Of a DNA stretch of 64,000 nt, positions 34,660 through 45,197 are shown one piece after another. A model generated the notes under the pieces. It saw only the letters and a list, made by a program, of their open reading frames with translations, did not search any database and was not told where the DNA came from. Source of the DNA: Medicago truncatula. Taxonomy: Eukaryota > Streptophyta > Magnoliopsida > Fabales > Fabaceae. The translations under genes were made by a program, and so were the position numbers. Location: assembly GCF_003473485.1 (NCBI RefSeq), contig NC_053042.1, positions 28,197,262 through 28,261,261 on the forward strand, written 5' to 3'. How positions within the stretch are numbered: the stretch's first letter is position 1; each line of letters starts with the position of its first letter.

Positions 34660-35555
34660 CTTTCAACTTTTTAGCTTTATTTTGTAATCAAACTGTAATA
34701 TTTTTATTTGGAAGGAATATCATGTTATTGATGCCGAAAGAAATACTACTAAAGAATATTAAAACTTGAAGTACACAAATTGATGTTCCTGCACTTTTCA
34801 TTCATTGACATGCATAACATAGACATGAGTAATATTACATTACATGGATAGTCTTAACACAGACTTCCTAAAAGCCAAATGCTCATTATTATTTTCTCTC
34901 TTTTTCCTAAAAGTCAAATGCTTGTCCTTGGATACTACTTGTGTTAGTTTCTACAATCACATGAGATACAATAGCAGGATTAGTCTGTAACTGTTTCTGT
35001 TCATCAATCCAATTTAAGCACCATCACTGTCATGGTGCTAACGATCAGACCTCAACATGTGTGCCCGCCTTCAAAGCATCCCACATCAATATTAACCTTC
35101 AAAACACCCAAAGCCGTCTACAGGCTGCATTGAACACTTCAGCAAAGGAAGAAGCATAATGCACTATACTAACAGCCTCTAAATCCTAAGCCACCTTTGT
35201 TTTTACCTCTTCCCAATCTGTCCCAGCTCGTCCAATAATACATATATGTAATTACAAGCCTTCACACAGTAACAATATTTCAGTTTGATATGGCCAGCAG
35301 TGCTTGCACGCTTTCATTCAGTGCCAGAAGCCAACCATGATCAATATCGTCCTGTAACCAAAAACATATTTAGAGCAGAACAAAACATATTTTACTAAGT
35401 TGGTATACTTCTAATTATTGTGATAATTAATCACTTTCTTTCTTACTAAGTTGCACTCCTTGGTTACGACTCCAGATGCTCCAATTGCATGATTTATCAT
35501 GGTAATTACAGTCTACATGGTCATTGAAACAAGATGGTCAAAAGCATTAGTCAAT
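34660..35555. other. Unassigned interior of the 7-kb MULE
   Basis: AT-rich, no open frame longer than about 60 codons and no motif recognised. Confidence 0.4.
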
Positions 35556-35591
35556 CTCTTTTTTTTTCTGTTTGATATTCTACCAACTTCG

Positions 35592-36136
35592 TTATATAAC
35601 AGAAGCATTACAAGAGACAATAACATCATTCAAAGGAAGGGGATATCCCAACCAAGACTTGTTCCCTACTTGCATATCATAACCTACAAGTCTATGCGCT
35701 AAAACATTCAAATCTCTACCTATAAAGTTAACAGATACCTTACTAAAGACATTCATAAGAGTTTTACAATCTGCCACAATGTGTTAAAAACTAGCAATAG
35801 AATTAGAGCCCCTAATGCATTCCACTACAACCAACGCATCTGACTGCACAATGATTTCTTTTCTTTAATTCTTTGATCCTTCGCGAGCTGCATACACCAG
35901 CGGATGCCAAGAGCTTCAGCAATTGTAGGTTCAGCTGTCATTTGTTCCTTTTTGCAAGCTGAGAATGTAGTTACACCTGTATAGTCATTGAACACGCAGC
36001 CAGATGCAGTATAGCCATCCGAGAAACAACCTGCATCAACAGAAATCACGAGAGCATGAGAAGTTTGAATTAACTCCTGTCGTGTGCCCTGCTTCCAACT
36101 CTTCGTCTTCTTTGAGACAGCTTCATTAATTTCCAC
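35592..36136 (-). pseudogene. RNase H-like (RVT_3) fragment, LINE-related
   Basis: Minus strand: 'VISVDAGCFSDGYTASGCVF' opens an RNase H fold with its first catalytic Asp, and 'EALGIRWCMQLAKD' carries the Glu helix. After a frame break near 35820, 'VSVNFIGRDLNVLAHRLVGY' gives the C-terminal region. Plant L1-type LINEs and stand-alone RVT_3 genes share this domain. The piece is split by stops and has no reverse transcriptase beside it. Confidence 0.7.
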
Positions 36137-36354
36137 AACAAAATCCCTTGCTGCATTGGCTATCTCAGGGGGGGAAGGGATTGAAAATAATTTGATTTTT
36201 ACAACATGTTAAAATTGTACTGCATATTATAGTTAGACTATAACATGTTAAAACTGAAAACAGTTTGAAAAGTAATAGAAAGGAAGAACTTCTTAAGCAT
36301 ACTGTACTCCAAAAGTGGTGAAGAACTTCTTAATCACTATCCCCTGAATGACAA

Positions 36355-36438
36355 TAAGAGCCTTGGCTTTCTCGAGATCCCTAAGTATCAAGCACGACTT
36401 AATATTCCGCTGAAGCAGTGATGCTACAAATAGCTGCC
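36355..36438 (-). pseudogene. Captured exon 2 piece of an NAD(P)-binding Rossmann-type gene
   Basis: Minus strand, after acceptor 'tattcag|GGCAGC': reads QLFVASLLQRNIKSCLILRD, then LEKAKAL. It continues exactly the Rossmann glycine motif of the piece at 37358-37687, in the same codon phase (G split as g|gg). Similarity to plant atypical short-chain dehydrogenases (NAD(P)-binding Rossmann-fold proteins) decays after 'KAKAL'. The intron between the two exons (36439-37357) is intact at both borders and carries later insertions. Confidence 0.7.
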
Positions 36439-36689
36439 CTGAATATTAAGTCAAGTCAATTAATTTACAAACTCCCCGAATCAAAAATATTGGCATGGAT
36501 TAATATGCACTTCTACATTTTACGGTTGTTTTCTGAATGCGTAAAATAACATTGCAAAGGAATTCCTTATTCCACAATTACATATTACCAACAACAAGGT
36601 TGTTAATACTATTCATCAACAATATAGGTTGACTCTGTCACATAAGCTAGTATAACTCACATGTCCTTGGATTGTAACTAGACTCTGAT

Positions 36690-36895
36690 ACCATATGAAA
36701 GTAAACAATGCGAGAAAATGAGCGAAACATTTGTCATTGATCTCAACGGAATTATTGAATATTGAGTCAAACATGTCTTATTTACAAGATCAAAAAGTTG
36801 AACCAAAACAAACAAACCGAAACAGAAAACTAACCAACTGTGACAGATTGCTAGCCACTAACTACTAACTGTATAACTGATCTACTTTAATTTTT
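36690..36895 (-). mobile_element. Copia-type LTR end plus primer-binding site
   Basis: On the minus strand '…actttca' is followed after two bases by 'tggtatcagagtc', the initiator-Met tRNA primer-binding site that directly follows a 5' LTR. So the LTR remnant lies to the right of 36697 and the internal side to the left. No gag or pol remains nearby. The far edge near the T run at 36890 is a guess. Confidence 0.55.
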
Positions 36896-37067
36896 TTTTT
36901 TTTTTGATATAGCAGATCTAACATAGAGTCAACTTAATAAACAACACCCATAAGTCAGCAACTACTCTATGAATTGGCCGCGATCGTAAATGCATCTAGA
37001 GTGACTAATCATTATATTTTTTCTATTTAGTTAAACAATATGTAAATATTTATGAAACATTAAGAAC

Positions 37068-37287
37068 CTGTTTGGATTGACCTTCAACATTTTTGAGACT
37101 GTTTTGGAGAACTTATGAAAATAGCTCATGTTCATAAGATGTTTTCAGCTTTTTTTTTATAAGCTCTTGAAGATAACTTCTGAAAACAACTTATTACTCA
37201 TACGAAAACTGCTTATTCATAAGGACTTATCACGAAAAACACTTATAATTTAAGCTACAAATTAATTTGTTTATCCAAACAGGGTGG
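37068..37287. mobile_element. MITE in the captured intron ('CCTGTTTGGAT' ends)
   Basis: The left 'gaacctgtttggattgac' and right 'gtttatccaaacagggt' are complementary, and the interior repeats 'ataagc'/'gcttat'. It is of the same type as 22678-22863. It lies in the intron between the two captured exon pieces. Confidence 0.65.
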
Positions 37288-37357
37288 GCCTAAAGCAAAT
37301 TCAAAATCAAACTAATTACAAAAGAAACAGAAGGAAGAAGAATAAATGAATGGTTAC

Positions 37358-37687
37358 CAACACCACCTGAACCACCAAGAACAAGGACAATTTGGAGGAT
37401 GATGATGAGGGAGTATTTTGGTTATTATCAACAAGAGGTTTATGTGAGTCAGCTGAAACAGCTTTTGCGTAAAGAAAGAAAACAGAGAAGATGGAAAGAA
37501 GGAGAAGATGACTTACCCCGAAGAAAAGAGAACTCGAATATGAAGCTATAGTTCCGTCGCGGTGGCCAGAGATGATGGAGTAGATGTGCTTTTCATTTCC
37601 AAACGGCTGCGGAAGGAAGAGAAACGGTGGCTGGAAAATAAGCTGCGGAGGAAAGAGAAACTGAAGTGCGATGACTGATTTTATCAT
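37358..37687 (-). pseudogene. Captured exon 1 of an NAD(P)-binding Rossmann-type gene
   Basis: Minus strand: upstream leader-like sequence, then 'YAKAVSADSHKPLVDNNQNT' and a serine run, then after a one-base loss 'IVLVLGGSGGVG', the nucleotide-binding glycine motif of short-chain dehydrogenase/reductase folds. It ends at a good donor 'gttg|gtaacc' (37357). The serine-rich N-terminus suggests a plastid transit peptide in the parent gene. It starts about 100 bp inside the right inverted end of the MULE, so the 5' end of a host gene was taken up. It cannot produce an enzyme here. Confidence 0.7.
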
Positions 37688-37800
37688 TTTTTATTTTAAA
37701 AAACTGCAGACACTGTAGCGCGTGGAAAATAAGATTTTAAACGCGCCCGTGAAGTTTCGTATGCGACCGTCCGTACTATATAGCAGTACTGTTTTATAAA

Positions 37801-38731
37801 TTGTCCAAAAATGATTTGTGGTATTCAAATTTGGTTTGCATAATGATTTGGCCGTAAAGATTTTCAAGCATTTTCCATTCTAATTGCTTAGAAAAATTAA
37901 GTGTATTGAATGCCTTTTTGTTACTATCTGTCATTGACAAAATAAACAAATATTGCATTAGCATACTTTTTTTTTCTTTTTTTTTTTTTTTTTTTTATAT
38001 TCATAACTCGGTTCTTTAGTTAGAATGAATGCAGTACAATAATATCAAAGCTTTAAATGCATGCAGATATTTTGTGCAGGGGTGTGAAATTTTTCTAGAG
38101 GAAAGCAGTCTTTAAAAACTATAAGAGAAGTTTAAATTATAGTTATGCATACATGCTTTATAGAAACTGAAATGTGACTTACAAAGTGGAAATGGGCAAT
38201 AAGAGGTTTATAAAATCTGCATAAGGTTTCACATTTTCAAACTTAACAGGTTTCAAAAGAACTATGAACCTCAATGAGCTGAAATGCTACTCATATGAAG
38301 CGATCCCAACCATTTTTTCGTGTTGAAATGATTCAAAATCTTGTTATTTGGTTTTAAATGAGTTCAAATTCAACATATGTATGGGAAATTGTAGATCATA
38401 GCAGAGAAATTCATCATGCGTATTCATATACTGATGATTTGAGCTAGATGGTAGTCAATTAACTTTTCTCAATTCTTATACGATATTTTTATATGATTGT
38501 GCCCTCAATTAACTTTTATATGCTAAATGATAGCACCGTTTCTGAAAAATTTAGAAGCCTCTCCAAATTTGAATGAGTGGAATTGAAAAAAGTAGTAAAC
38601 CATAATTTAAAGTCATTTAACAAAGGGAAAAAAGTAAGTTTGAGAGCTCGTAAGTAAGTTGAATGATATAATGATGAAAATTTGAGAATATTGAAAGAAG
38701 GGGGATATCATCAATCTCTGAATCAATTTGA
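37801..38731. other. Intergenic DNA, partial F-box flank
   Basis: 37815-37880 ('gatttgtggtattcaaat', 'ttttcaagcattttcc') resembles parts of 10921-11170, so it continues the duplicated flank. A long T run lies at 37967-37998. Nothing recognisable was seen from 38000 to 38731. Confidence 0.5.
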
Positions 38732-38811
38732 AATGAGCAAAAAAATTTATGTTCACACATTTAATAGGGCTGAAAAACACATGTAAAAGACGAAAAGCTC
38801 CCGCGGCAGTT

Positions 38812-38882
38812 AACTGCCGAATTATGAAGAAACTGGCTACTGTTAACTACCGAGGTAAACCTCGGCAGTTAACTGCCGATGA
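38812..38882. repeat. Subterminal palindromes, left end
   Basis: cggcagttaactgccg occurs at about 38813-38828 and 38863-38878, with a degenerate copy 'ctactgttaactaccg' between them. Each can form a cruciform or a symmetric protein site. Confidence 0.85.
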
Positions 38883-39427
38883 TCTGTTATAAGAAAAAAA
38901 ACAGACATAGGAGTTTCCAAAACTCCTCTGTTACGTGTTTGGTTCTCCTATGTGCGATTTTCAGCCATTTCAAGCCATTCCAATCTAATTTCAATCGCAA
39001 AAACAAGTTTTTTGAATCCTATTGCATTGTTGTTTTGTGGTTGAATTGTTGTTTTTTTTCTTAAATTTCGATTATATAAATTTTACTGATTTTATGATTT
39101 TATCATATGTTAGATTTATATTTAGGTTTTATTGTTTTAACGATTTGTTGTAGAATTGTTAAAATTGTTAGGTTTAGGTTTTATGATTTTAGGATAGTTT
39201 AGGTTAGAATTGTTAGAATTGTTTAGGTTTAGGTGGTTATGAATTATTATAATTGTTATAGAAGTTTTATTGAATTGTTAGGTTTAGGTTTTGATGAATT
39301 GTTGTAGAATTGTTAGAATTGATTAGGTTTAGGTGTAGGTTTTGATGATAGTTTAGGTTTTGATTTTTTGATTTTATGGCATTGTTGTTTAGTTTAGGTT
39401 TTGATCGTCATTTTTTTTTATGTAGAT

Positions 39428-39674
39428 ATGTCTCAGAATCAGAACCAGGGTAACGTTCAGGGTGATGACAAGAAGAAAGAAAAATCGCCTATGACATGAC
39501 ATGGAATTGTTTGTGATGGTTCCGAAAAAAAAGAAGCGTTCGAAGGTGCCGGTGTACAATCAGTCGGGGTTGAGGAGGAGTGGGAGGATATGCTATTTTG
39601 GTCCTCAACCAAAAGAAGGTGCTCCAGGGACTGTAGTGGGCAACCTGATTGACTTGTGTGACGAGGAAGAATGA
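39428..39674 (+). pseudogene. Small basic protein gene of the element, frameshifted
   Basis: ATG 39428 gives MSQNQNQGNVQGDDKKKEKS and stops at once. A second frame from 39501 reads 'MELFVMVPKKKKRSKVPVYN', then 'SGLRRSGRICYFG', and ends DLCDEEE. Together they look like one short, lysine-rich, possibly nuclear protein with an acidic end, broken by a small indel near 39495. I do not recognise its family. The T-rich 'ttaggttt' repeats upstream (39110-39400) look like an intron or leader. Confidence 0.5.
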
Positions 39675-39982
39675 ATGTAATGGCTTCTAATGCCTAATTG
39701 TTTTGGATTTTTTTCTTTTATGTTTTTTTTTGTGTCGCGCGCATTTTGCTGGACATTATGGTACTTTGAATGAAATCGCGTTTTGAATAATTTCATTCAA
39801 AATCGTGTATTTCGATTAAAATCGCGTATTGAATAATTTCGGTTAAACTCGCGTATTGAATAATTTCGATTAAAAATTGCGTATTCGAATAAAGACTAAT
39901 TAAGTCTAACGTGAATTCGAATAAAAGTTTCATAATGAATAAATAAATTTGAAAAGTGGTAAATTCATTACATTACATTCAA

Positions 39983-40312
39983 GAATATACCTTCCAACTA
40001 CAACAATTGTCTTATCTCTGAATGGGGTAAATTCAAACTTGCTAAACAGCAGGACACAAATATTCGTCCGACATTCCCATTGTTTCATTCAAAAGATTAA
40101 ATTATTGTTAGGCTTGGTTTTAAATGATGGTATTGACGTGTCAACAGAATGAGGTGCATTCCTTAACACTTCAATACCTTCATTTATACCAGCCTCACAA
40201 GAATTTAATCTTTTGAAAGGAACAATGGGAATGTCGGGCGAATATTTGAGTCAACAAGTTTGAATTACCTCATTCAAAGGAAGACAATTGTTGTAGTTGG
40301 AAGGTGCATTCC
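39983..40312. repeat. Long inverted repeat (hairpin of about 150-bp arms)
   Basis: 'accttccaactacaacaatt' at 39983 pairs with 'aattgttgtagttggaaggt' ending at 40312. Pairing continues through 'gacattcccattgtt' and 'aaaagattaaatt' to a short central region at about 40135-40155. The arms have small mismatches. Part of the right arm is the end of the mudrA-like reading on the minus strand ('NYNNCLPLNEVIQTC'), so the structure arose by inverted duplication of that sequence. Confidence 0.85.
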
Positions 40313-40640
40313 CTACCTAATCACGATCTTCTAACGGAATCAAACTCTTGATAATATCTTCAGTTGCTCTCAACAACGTTAACCGCATATCGATCCACTA
40401 GAACATACTGTGCCCCCAAAACATGTTCTTCACGTTTTCGTCGTTCATTAATTCTACCCAAGTGATTGATATTCTCCCCTCGTCGAGCGTTGGACGTTTA
40501 TACCGAACGTATTCCACCCTTGGATGAATTCATTCAGTTGATCCTTGAGACCTCTTAACGTTACACCAAGGCACCGAACCTCTGAGGTTCTCCGCCATTG
40601 AATTGTGCATGAACGTCGATCCACCTGGCCATTGTTTCAA
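40313..40640 (-). pseudogene. Remnant of a mudrA-type N-terminal region
   Basis: Minus strand, in three frames: 'MARWIDVHAQFNGGEPQRFG', 'VTLRGLKDQLNEFIQGWNT', then 'VEYVRYKRPTLDEGRISITW' and 'LMNDENVKNMFW'. The pattern (short chain, 'RYRxPxxDxxGR…W…L…DxDVxxMF') resembles N-terminal regions of plant MULE proteins. Frame breaks and a TAG show it is dead. The assignment rests on pattern memory and is moderate. Confidence 0.5.
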
Positions 40641-41232
40641 ATCTACACAATAAGAAATTGAAAACAATCAATGAAAAACTCATTCAAACATTTCATCAAA
40701 CACTTGGAGTGTAAATTATACATAAACCCTAAAAATCATAAAAATAACCCTAAAATGTTTTACCCTAAAAAAAACATAAAAATATTGTAAAATATAACAA
40801 AATTATTCAACTTATATCTACTCTTAAAATAAATCATATACTCTTACATGTAAATCTACTTAAAAACTAAAATAAAAAAATAAATATAAAACACCAAAAT
40901 AAAGAATAATCCTAAAATTCTAAATTATAACATAAACATCATGCAAACATTTAAACTAAATTAATCAACTAACATCTACTCTAAAAATGAATTATAACAT
41001 GTAAATCTACTCAAAAACTAAAATAATTTAAATCTACTCAAAAACTAAAAAAAAAACATTTATAACAACTAAAATGTAAGTTAATAGCATTATGATCACT
41101 TACTTGTGATTTTGTTGAATAAATTTGGTAGGATTTGGTTGGGTTTTTTCGAGAGATTTTGAGAGAGATTTGAATTTTTTTTGGTAAAATGAGAGTAATA
41201 ATGGATGTGAGAGCTTCTGCCAGATTTGTAGC

Positions 41233-41335
41233 AAGAGCGCATCGGCAGTTAACTGTCGAGGTTTTCCTCAGTAGTTAACTGCAACCGATTTTAAACCTCC
41301 TCGGCAGTTAACTGCCGAAGAACATTTTAGTATTT
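41233..41335. repeat. Subterminal palindromes, right end
   Basis: 'tcggcagttaactgtcga', 'cagtagttaactgca' and 'tcggcagttaactgccga' repeat the left-end motif, the last one perfectly, spaced about 30-45 bp apart. Confidence 0.85.
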
Positions 41336-41529
41336 TACATGTGTTTTCAGCCTTCTCAAATGTGTCGACAACAATTTTCAATGAGCAAAATGTCTTGAAT
41401 AAATCCACGTTTTATTTTATTTTATTTTATTTTTTTGGGTAGAAAAAGAGGGTCAAAGTCCAAAATGAAAGAGAACTATAAGGTTACACGTAAAAATACT
41501 AAAGAATAAGACTATTACTTACCTCTGCA

Positions 41530-41950
41530 TCTGCAACCCACACTCATCGAATTCTGTTCTCAAGAAACTTATGAAGTTCGATCCATAACTTTAGATTCAT
41601 TGTTTACCAATCATTGTTTCTAAACTTCGATCCATAGTTTTGGATTCATTGTTTACAGATCATTCTGCTTTTGCTTCTCTTAACCCCAATTTTCCACTTG
41701 ACAAACTTGATTTTGATCTTAAAATTATAGGTTCATGTAGAGGGTTCATATTTTTGTACTCTTATCCAAACTTTTAGCTATGGAATCCATCCAATGGAGT
41801 TCATAGGCAAATACTTTATTCTAATCTTTCACATTTCAAATTCTATGGTTTTGGGTAATGACAAGTCAATGGACGATTACTTGGTGGTTTCACTATCCTA
41901 CGATTATATTCAAAACTCAGGTGATGTGCTATCTTGCTCGGGGATTTTCC
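41530..41950 (+). pseudogene. F-box relic C (FBA part only)
   Basis: The sequence corresponds to FBA residues from 'THTRRILF' to 'DYLVVSLSYDYI': 'aggttcatgtagagggttc' (GSCRGF), 'tatggaatccatccaatgg' (WNPSNG) and 'ggttttgggtaatgacaag'. The F-box itself is missing, stops and an internal repeat of 'gattcattgtttac' occur, and the gene is cut at about 41950 by a LINE. Apparent open frames crossing this border are chimeric. Confidence 0.85.
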
Positions 41951-42985
41951 GTGGATAAGATTAATGATTTACAGCAAGACTTTCCCCACACTATCACAGA
42001 ACGCATCCAGGAGCATATCCAAGTGACGGAAGTGGAAAATGGGAACGTAGATGCCTTTAAGCAGTCAAGTACTTCCTTCCGGCTTCTGTTACAAAATGTT
42101 ATTGATGTTGTTGAGTGTAATATAAATTATACGGAGGGTATGGTTCGTCAACTAGAGGATAATTCTCCTATTCTTCATCTGGTTCAACAATTGAATTCCT
42201 CCACTGGTGCGAAATCGCCTTCTCTAGCTTCTGCCATGTCTTCATCACATGAAAAAGTGGACAAAACTCAGCAAGTTCAGCAACACCCTATTTGGCCCGT
42301 TATGCAGAAGGATTTAAATTTATTACGACACATTTTGGTTCCGGCAACGGAAGATCCTAATGAACAATTTACACCGGTTCTCACTAAAAAGCAGAAAAAA
42401 ATAATCCGTGCAGCCTATAAAACCCGGTCCAAGGGTGCTATAACTCCTCCGAATAGATGAATATTTTCTATTGGAATGTTCGAGGTATCGGTAATGTGAA
42501 ATCTCGCATTGCTTTTAAAAAATTTGTTTTAATCGTTGTCCTCTTAATTTTGGCTTGCAGGAAGCCTCTTCCTTTGAGGCTTCGAAATCGTTGGCACAAA
42601 CTGTTTCCATGGTGGTATTCACATCCTGTCATCACATATCTATAGAGAAGGAAATGCTTGTGCAAATAAACTGTCTAGGCAGGGGCATGTTATTACTGAT
42701 ACTATTTGGTGGGATTCCTTACCTTGTTTCCTTAGGCAGGATTTTTACAGGGACATACATGGTCCTCCGAATATTCGTTTCCCTTAGTCTGTTCTTTGTT
42801 TTCTTTTCGCTTTTGAGGGTTTTGGCCAAGTCCCCCTTTTATATAGTTTTTCCTTTTTTAAATAAAATTTTAGACCAAGCGGTAGAGGAGCAACTATGGG
42901 GTGCCAACCTAGTTGGGATGTCTAATTGTTTTCTGATGCCTTCCTTGCTCTCTTCATTCATAAAAAAAAAAAAAAAAAAAAAAAA
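41951..42985 (+). mobile_element. Internally deleted LINE with poly-A tail
   Basis: A frame to 42460 is the C-terminal part of a LINE ORF1-like protein (ending 'KKQKKIIRAAYKTRSKGA'). ORF2 then begins MNIFYWNVRGIGN, the endonuclease start, at 42457, overlapping the ORF1 stop by four bases. About 70 bases later the sequence jumps to the end of the RNase H region ('YREGNACANKLSRQGHV', 'WWDSLPC') and a 3' untranslated region with a 25-A tail at 42961-42985. Nearly all of the endonuclease, reverse transcriptase and RNase H is absent. It interrupts F-box relic C. Confidence 0.85.
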
Positions 42986-43235
42986 CTTTGCAATAACAAG
43001 TTAAAATGGGATTAATTTTCTTTTTTTGGCGCAAATTAAAATGGAATTCTGATTAAAAAATTTAGATATAGAAAAGTTACAAAAAAGAAAAGAAAAAAAC
43101 CATGGGCCCTATTCAAGAATCGTGTGGATGGTGAATATAACCCTATGAAGCACCAACTTAAAGCAAGAGCTGGAATCCAAACCCTAAACCCTAAAACGGT
43201 GACAAACATCACTAGTTAAGAAGATAGACGCATGA

Positions 43236-44334
43236 ATGGAGATGAATCCACTTTATCTTCCTGATGAATTGATTACCCAAATCCTGCTGAGGTTACCAGT
43301 TGAAACTCTGATTCGTTTCAAATGTGTTTGCAAGTCATGGTTTTCTCTTATCTCAAATCCTTACTTTGCAAATTCACAGTTTCAGATTACTGCTGCAACA
43401 CACAATCATCAAATTCTGTTCTTGACACCAAATCATCAATTTCAATCTATAGCTTTTAGATTCATTGTTTACATATGATTCTTCTCCAACTTTACTGAAC
43501 CCTATTTTTTTGCTTCCCAAATCTGATTTTGATCTGACCATTGAAGGTTCATGTCGAGGGTTTATATTGTTGCACTCTTCTTCAAACATTTACCTATGGA
43601 ACCCATCCACCAGAGTTCATAGGCAATTACCTTTGCCTCTTAATCATTTATATGCAGATTTCTATGGTTTTGGGTATGACAAGTCAACAGATGATTACTT
43701 GGTGGTTTCGTTATCCTATGATTACTTGGGGATTTTCTCATTGAGAGCTAATGCGTGGAATGAAACTGTGGGTACTACCCATTTGGCTTTTTGTAGTGAG
43801 GTTTCTCCCTCTTCCTCTTCCATTGTTTATCCCGTAGTAGAGACACTCTTTCATGGGGCTATTCACTGGTTGACTTTTCGTTATGATATACGTGTCAATG
43901 TTATTGTTGCCTTTCTTTTAATGGAAAGGAAACTTCTCGATATTCCTCTCCCAGTTGATATAATTGACTATGATGATTTTTCAGACCAGGGTTTATGGGT
44001 ATTTAGAGGATTTCTCAGTCTATGGGTTTTGAGGAGAGATACACTTTATATATGGGTAATGGAAGAATACAAAGTGCATTCGTCTTGGACTAAAACTCTT
44101 GTTCTAACTATGGATACCATTCCTCGCATTTTCCCTATATGTTGTACAAAAACTGGTGATATTATTGGAACAAATAGTCGTACTGGATTGATAAAATATG
44201 ACGACGAAGGAGAGTTTCTTGAGCATAACTATTATTGTAAAGATTCAAGTGGATTCCGATTGGCCATGTATACAGAGTCTCTACTCTCACTTCCCGATGA
44301 GAGTGGGGAAGCTTTAGAAGATTGCACAAACTAG
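43236..44334 (+). pseudogene. F-box/FBA gene D, one frameshift
   Basis: MEMNPLYLPDELITQILLRL starts a complete F-box ('ETLIRFKCVCKSWFSLI'). The FBA domain follows with 'GSCRGFILLH', 'WNPSTRVHRQLP', 'FGYDKSTDDYLVV', 'GAIHWLTF', 'WVMEEYKVHSSWTKTL', 'CCTKTGDIIGTNSRTGLIKY' and a normal end 'MYTESLLSLP…EDCTN'. One extra T in the run 43454-43457 shifts the frame at about residue 73. A reading of about 365 residues would result otherwise, so D is the least damaged F-box copy. An initiation at 43465 would give only the FBA part (289 aa). Upstream 'aagcaagagctggaatccaa' is shared with relic E. Confidence 0.92.
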
Positions 44335-44790
44335 AAAAATGGGGTAGGTATATTTTCTCCTTCACCGTTTCTGGATATTTATAATTATATTCTACAAGAG
44401 CTGATTCATTGTGAAAACTATTTGTAATATGTTTATGAGTAATATTGACAGCTTTGTTTGGGCGATTCACTATTATTTATGCATGTGTAACTTGATTCTG
44501 CTCTTGTGAATTTGTGGTCACTATTTGAAATTGTTTTATATGGTAAATTAGTTTGATGAGTTTATCCATGTTGATCAAGATCACAACTACCTGACTTTGA
44601 TTCAAAGAACTTCATTAAAATTTTGATCATAGCTACATATGTATTAGAACAATGAAATAAAAGGTTCTGTTCTATAAATTCAGTGGACTCTAAGAGCATT
44701 ATTATATAGACTAAAACAAGCTCTAAGAGCATTATTATATAGACTAAAACAAGCTCTAAGAACATGACATAAAAATAACAAGCACTATCA
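44335..44790 (+). repeat. F-box-family 3' flank, copy D, with a 33-bp tandem repeat
   Basis: Matches the flanks of A and B ('atattgacagctttgttt', 'gttgatcaagatcacaac'). At 44688-44753 a 33-bp unit beginning ctctaagagcattattatat occurs twice, with a partial third copy. Confidence 0.8.
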
Positions 44791-44944
44791 CAACTCATAT
44801 GTCTTAGATTGTTTCTTCTGCCACCAAAGCAACATCAAATATTATATTTTGTGATTGGTGATTGTAACAAAGGAAAAAAATATAAAAATTGGGAGTCTTA
44901 TCCATGAAATCTCTAATCTACAAATGACACGGTAGCACATATTG

Positions 44945-45197
44945 CGTGAACGGGTGCGGTTATACCCTGCATAAATTCAGAAATGGTTTTGAAGTACAAC
45001 TCACAAAAATCATTTTCACAACAAAATGGTTTTGGCATAATTTTATGCGGGGTGCTGGAAATCCTTATGCAAAGTACTGGAAACCGTTAAGTACATCTAA
45101 TGGTTTTGGAGTACAACTCACAGAAACCATTTCTGAATTTATGGTGCATAAGGATTTTCTTATGCACCATAACCGCGCCCTGTGTGAACGAATCAAA
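44945..45197. mobile_element. MITE with 'gcggttat' ends
   Basis: The left 'gtgaacgggtgcggttat' and right 'ataaccgcgccctgtgtgaac' are complementary, followed inward by 'gcataaattcagaaatggtt' on both arms. It is about 250 bp with no coding capacity. Confidence 0.75.

Larger units (their letters stand above)
30833..37791. mobile_element. 7-kb MULE with FAR1-type transposase and captured host exons
   Basis: The left end 'ggaaaatgctattttgtacg' and the complement of the right end 'cagtactgctatatagtacg' pair, and similarity continues ('acggaactgt', 'ggggcgtgaa'/'gggcgcgttt'). The perfect 9-bp duplication ttttataaa lies at 30824-30832 and 37792-37800, within F-box flank sequence. Contents from left: FAR1-type transposase (plus), a truncated LINE, an RNase H fragment (minus), exon pieces of an NAD(P)-binding gene (minus), a copia LTR end and a MITE. 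The transposase lies at one end and the captured gene at the other. Confidence 0.85.
38741..41379. mobile_element. MULE-type element with palindromic subterminal motifs, 2.6 kb
   Basis: Inverted ends share 'cacattt', 'ggctgaaaa' and 'cacatgtaaaa', and are flanked by the 9-bp duplication aatgagcaa (38732-38740 and 41380-41388). The ends carry repeated palindromes cggcagttaactgccg. The interior has a small broken gene (39428-39674), a long hairpin (39983-40312) and a minus-strand mudrA N-terminal remnant (40313-40640). There is no complete transposase. Confidence 0.8.

Noticed and set aside
37316..37687. 123-codon minus-strand frame as a complete protein
   Set aside because: The true gene frame shifts within it and continues across a splice site to 36438; it is a captured exon.
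41858..42460. 200-codon open frame as a gene
   Set aside because: It starts in F-box relic C and runs into a LINE ORF1 end; chimeric by insertion.
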